Position numbers and translations under genes: made by a program. A DNA stretch of 5,371 nucleotides, taken from the NCBI GenBank assembly GCA_013331415.1, contig DUGL01000108.1:1-5371 (forward strand). Direction: 5' to 3'. Of the stretch, positions 5,212 to 5,371 are shown one piece after another; position 1 is the stretch's first letter; every line of letters begins with the position of its first letter. The stretch comes from Methanoregulaceae archaeon. GTDB lineage: Archaea > Halobacteriota > Methanomicrobia > Methanomicrobiales > Methanospirillaceae. The notes under the pieces were generated by a model. That model did no database searches and was not told the DNA's origin. It saw only the letters and a program-made list of their open reading frames with translations.

Positions 5212-5371
5212 ATGACGGTCGATTCAGAGCTCTCGAGAATCGGGATATCACTCCCCAAACACCTGCTGGACAAGTTCGACGAGATCATCAACTACCGGGG
5301 CTATTCATCCCGGTCGGAGGGTATCCGTGATGCGATACGCAGTTATATCACGTACTACAAGTGGATGTCCG
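5212..5371 (+). CDS. nikR: NikR-type nickel-responsive regulator, N-terminal part (runs off the right edge)
   Basis: The first 53 residues of a ribbon-helix-helix transcription factor are visible. The strand ELSRIGISLP (6-15) would insert into the DNA major groove. It is followed by helix 1 (KHLLDKFDEII), the turn YRGYSSRSEG, and helix 2 with IRDAIRSYI. This wording is highly characteristic of archaeal and bacterial NikR, in which a C-terminal ACT-like domain binds nickel; that domain lies beyond the window, so metal specificity cannot be checked here. NikR usually represses nickel uptake genes, and nickel matters to methanogens for coenzyme F430, NiFe hydrogenase and CO dehydrogenase. The gene is divergent from eif2g. 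The ATG is supported by GAGGT at 5203-5207. Confidence 0.88.
   Translation, partial: MTVDSELSRIGISLPKHLLDKFDEIINYRGYSSRSEGIRDAIRSYITYYKWMS

Noticed and set aside
1..5371. CRISPR arrays, insertion sequences, tRNA or rRNA genes, prophage or defence genes
   Set aside because: I saw no spaced direct repeats, transposase motifs, tRNA-like folds or rRNA segments. The window is filled with housekeeping genes.

Overview
The window comes from a GC-rich euryarchaeon, most likely a methanogen of the order Methanomicrobiales. It carries archaea-only genes: the gamma subunit of initiation factor aIF2, RNA polymerase subunit Rpo7 (RpoE'), elongation factor Spt4, ribosomal proteins eS24 and eS31 (S27ae), the GTP-dependent dephospho-CoA kinase formerly called DUF359, and a fused Kae1-Bud32 protein. 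Start regions carry archaeal TATA-like boxes and Shine-Dalgarno (SD) sites. The order-level placement is inferred from the wording of the aIF2-gamma and Kae1 proteins and was not tested.

Layout, read along the minus strand from right to left. From about 5033 down to 2120 lies a tightly packed series: aIF2-gamma, a FCF1-like PIN-domain protein, Rpo7, Spt4 and the dephospho-CoA kinase. Neighbours overlap by up to 37 bases, abut, or are separated by 7 bases. A 55-base gap (2065-2119) holds a clear TATA box. It is followed by a second set, eS24, eS31 and Kae1-Bud32, which again overlap or nearly touch. On the plus strand, starting at 5212 and running off the right edge, is the N-terminal ribbon-helix-helix part of a NikR-type nickel regulator. 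It is transcribed divergently from aIF2-gamma. The 178-base space between them (5034-5211) holds candidate promoters for both directions and an imperfect 27-bp dyad. No gene-free stretch exceeds 300 bases.

How the genes fit together: most of the minus-strand block serves gene expression. aIF2-gamma delivers initiator tRNA, Rpo7 and Spt4 serve transcription, eS24 and eS31 belong to the small ribosomal subunit, and Kae1-Bud32 makes the t6A37 modification of ANN-decoding tRNAs. The CoA kinase is the metabolic exception, and the PIN protein has no assigned substrate. This gene order is familiar from euryarchaea, so I do not see a new multi-gene system. The points most worth a second look are small. 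aIF2-gamma appears to start at a non-canonical ATT codon behind a strong SD, the nikR-eif2g intergenic region contains a dyad, and a (GAGAAG)4 tract encodes the Rpo7 tail while also supplying SD-like sequence for spt4.
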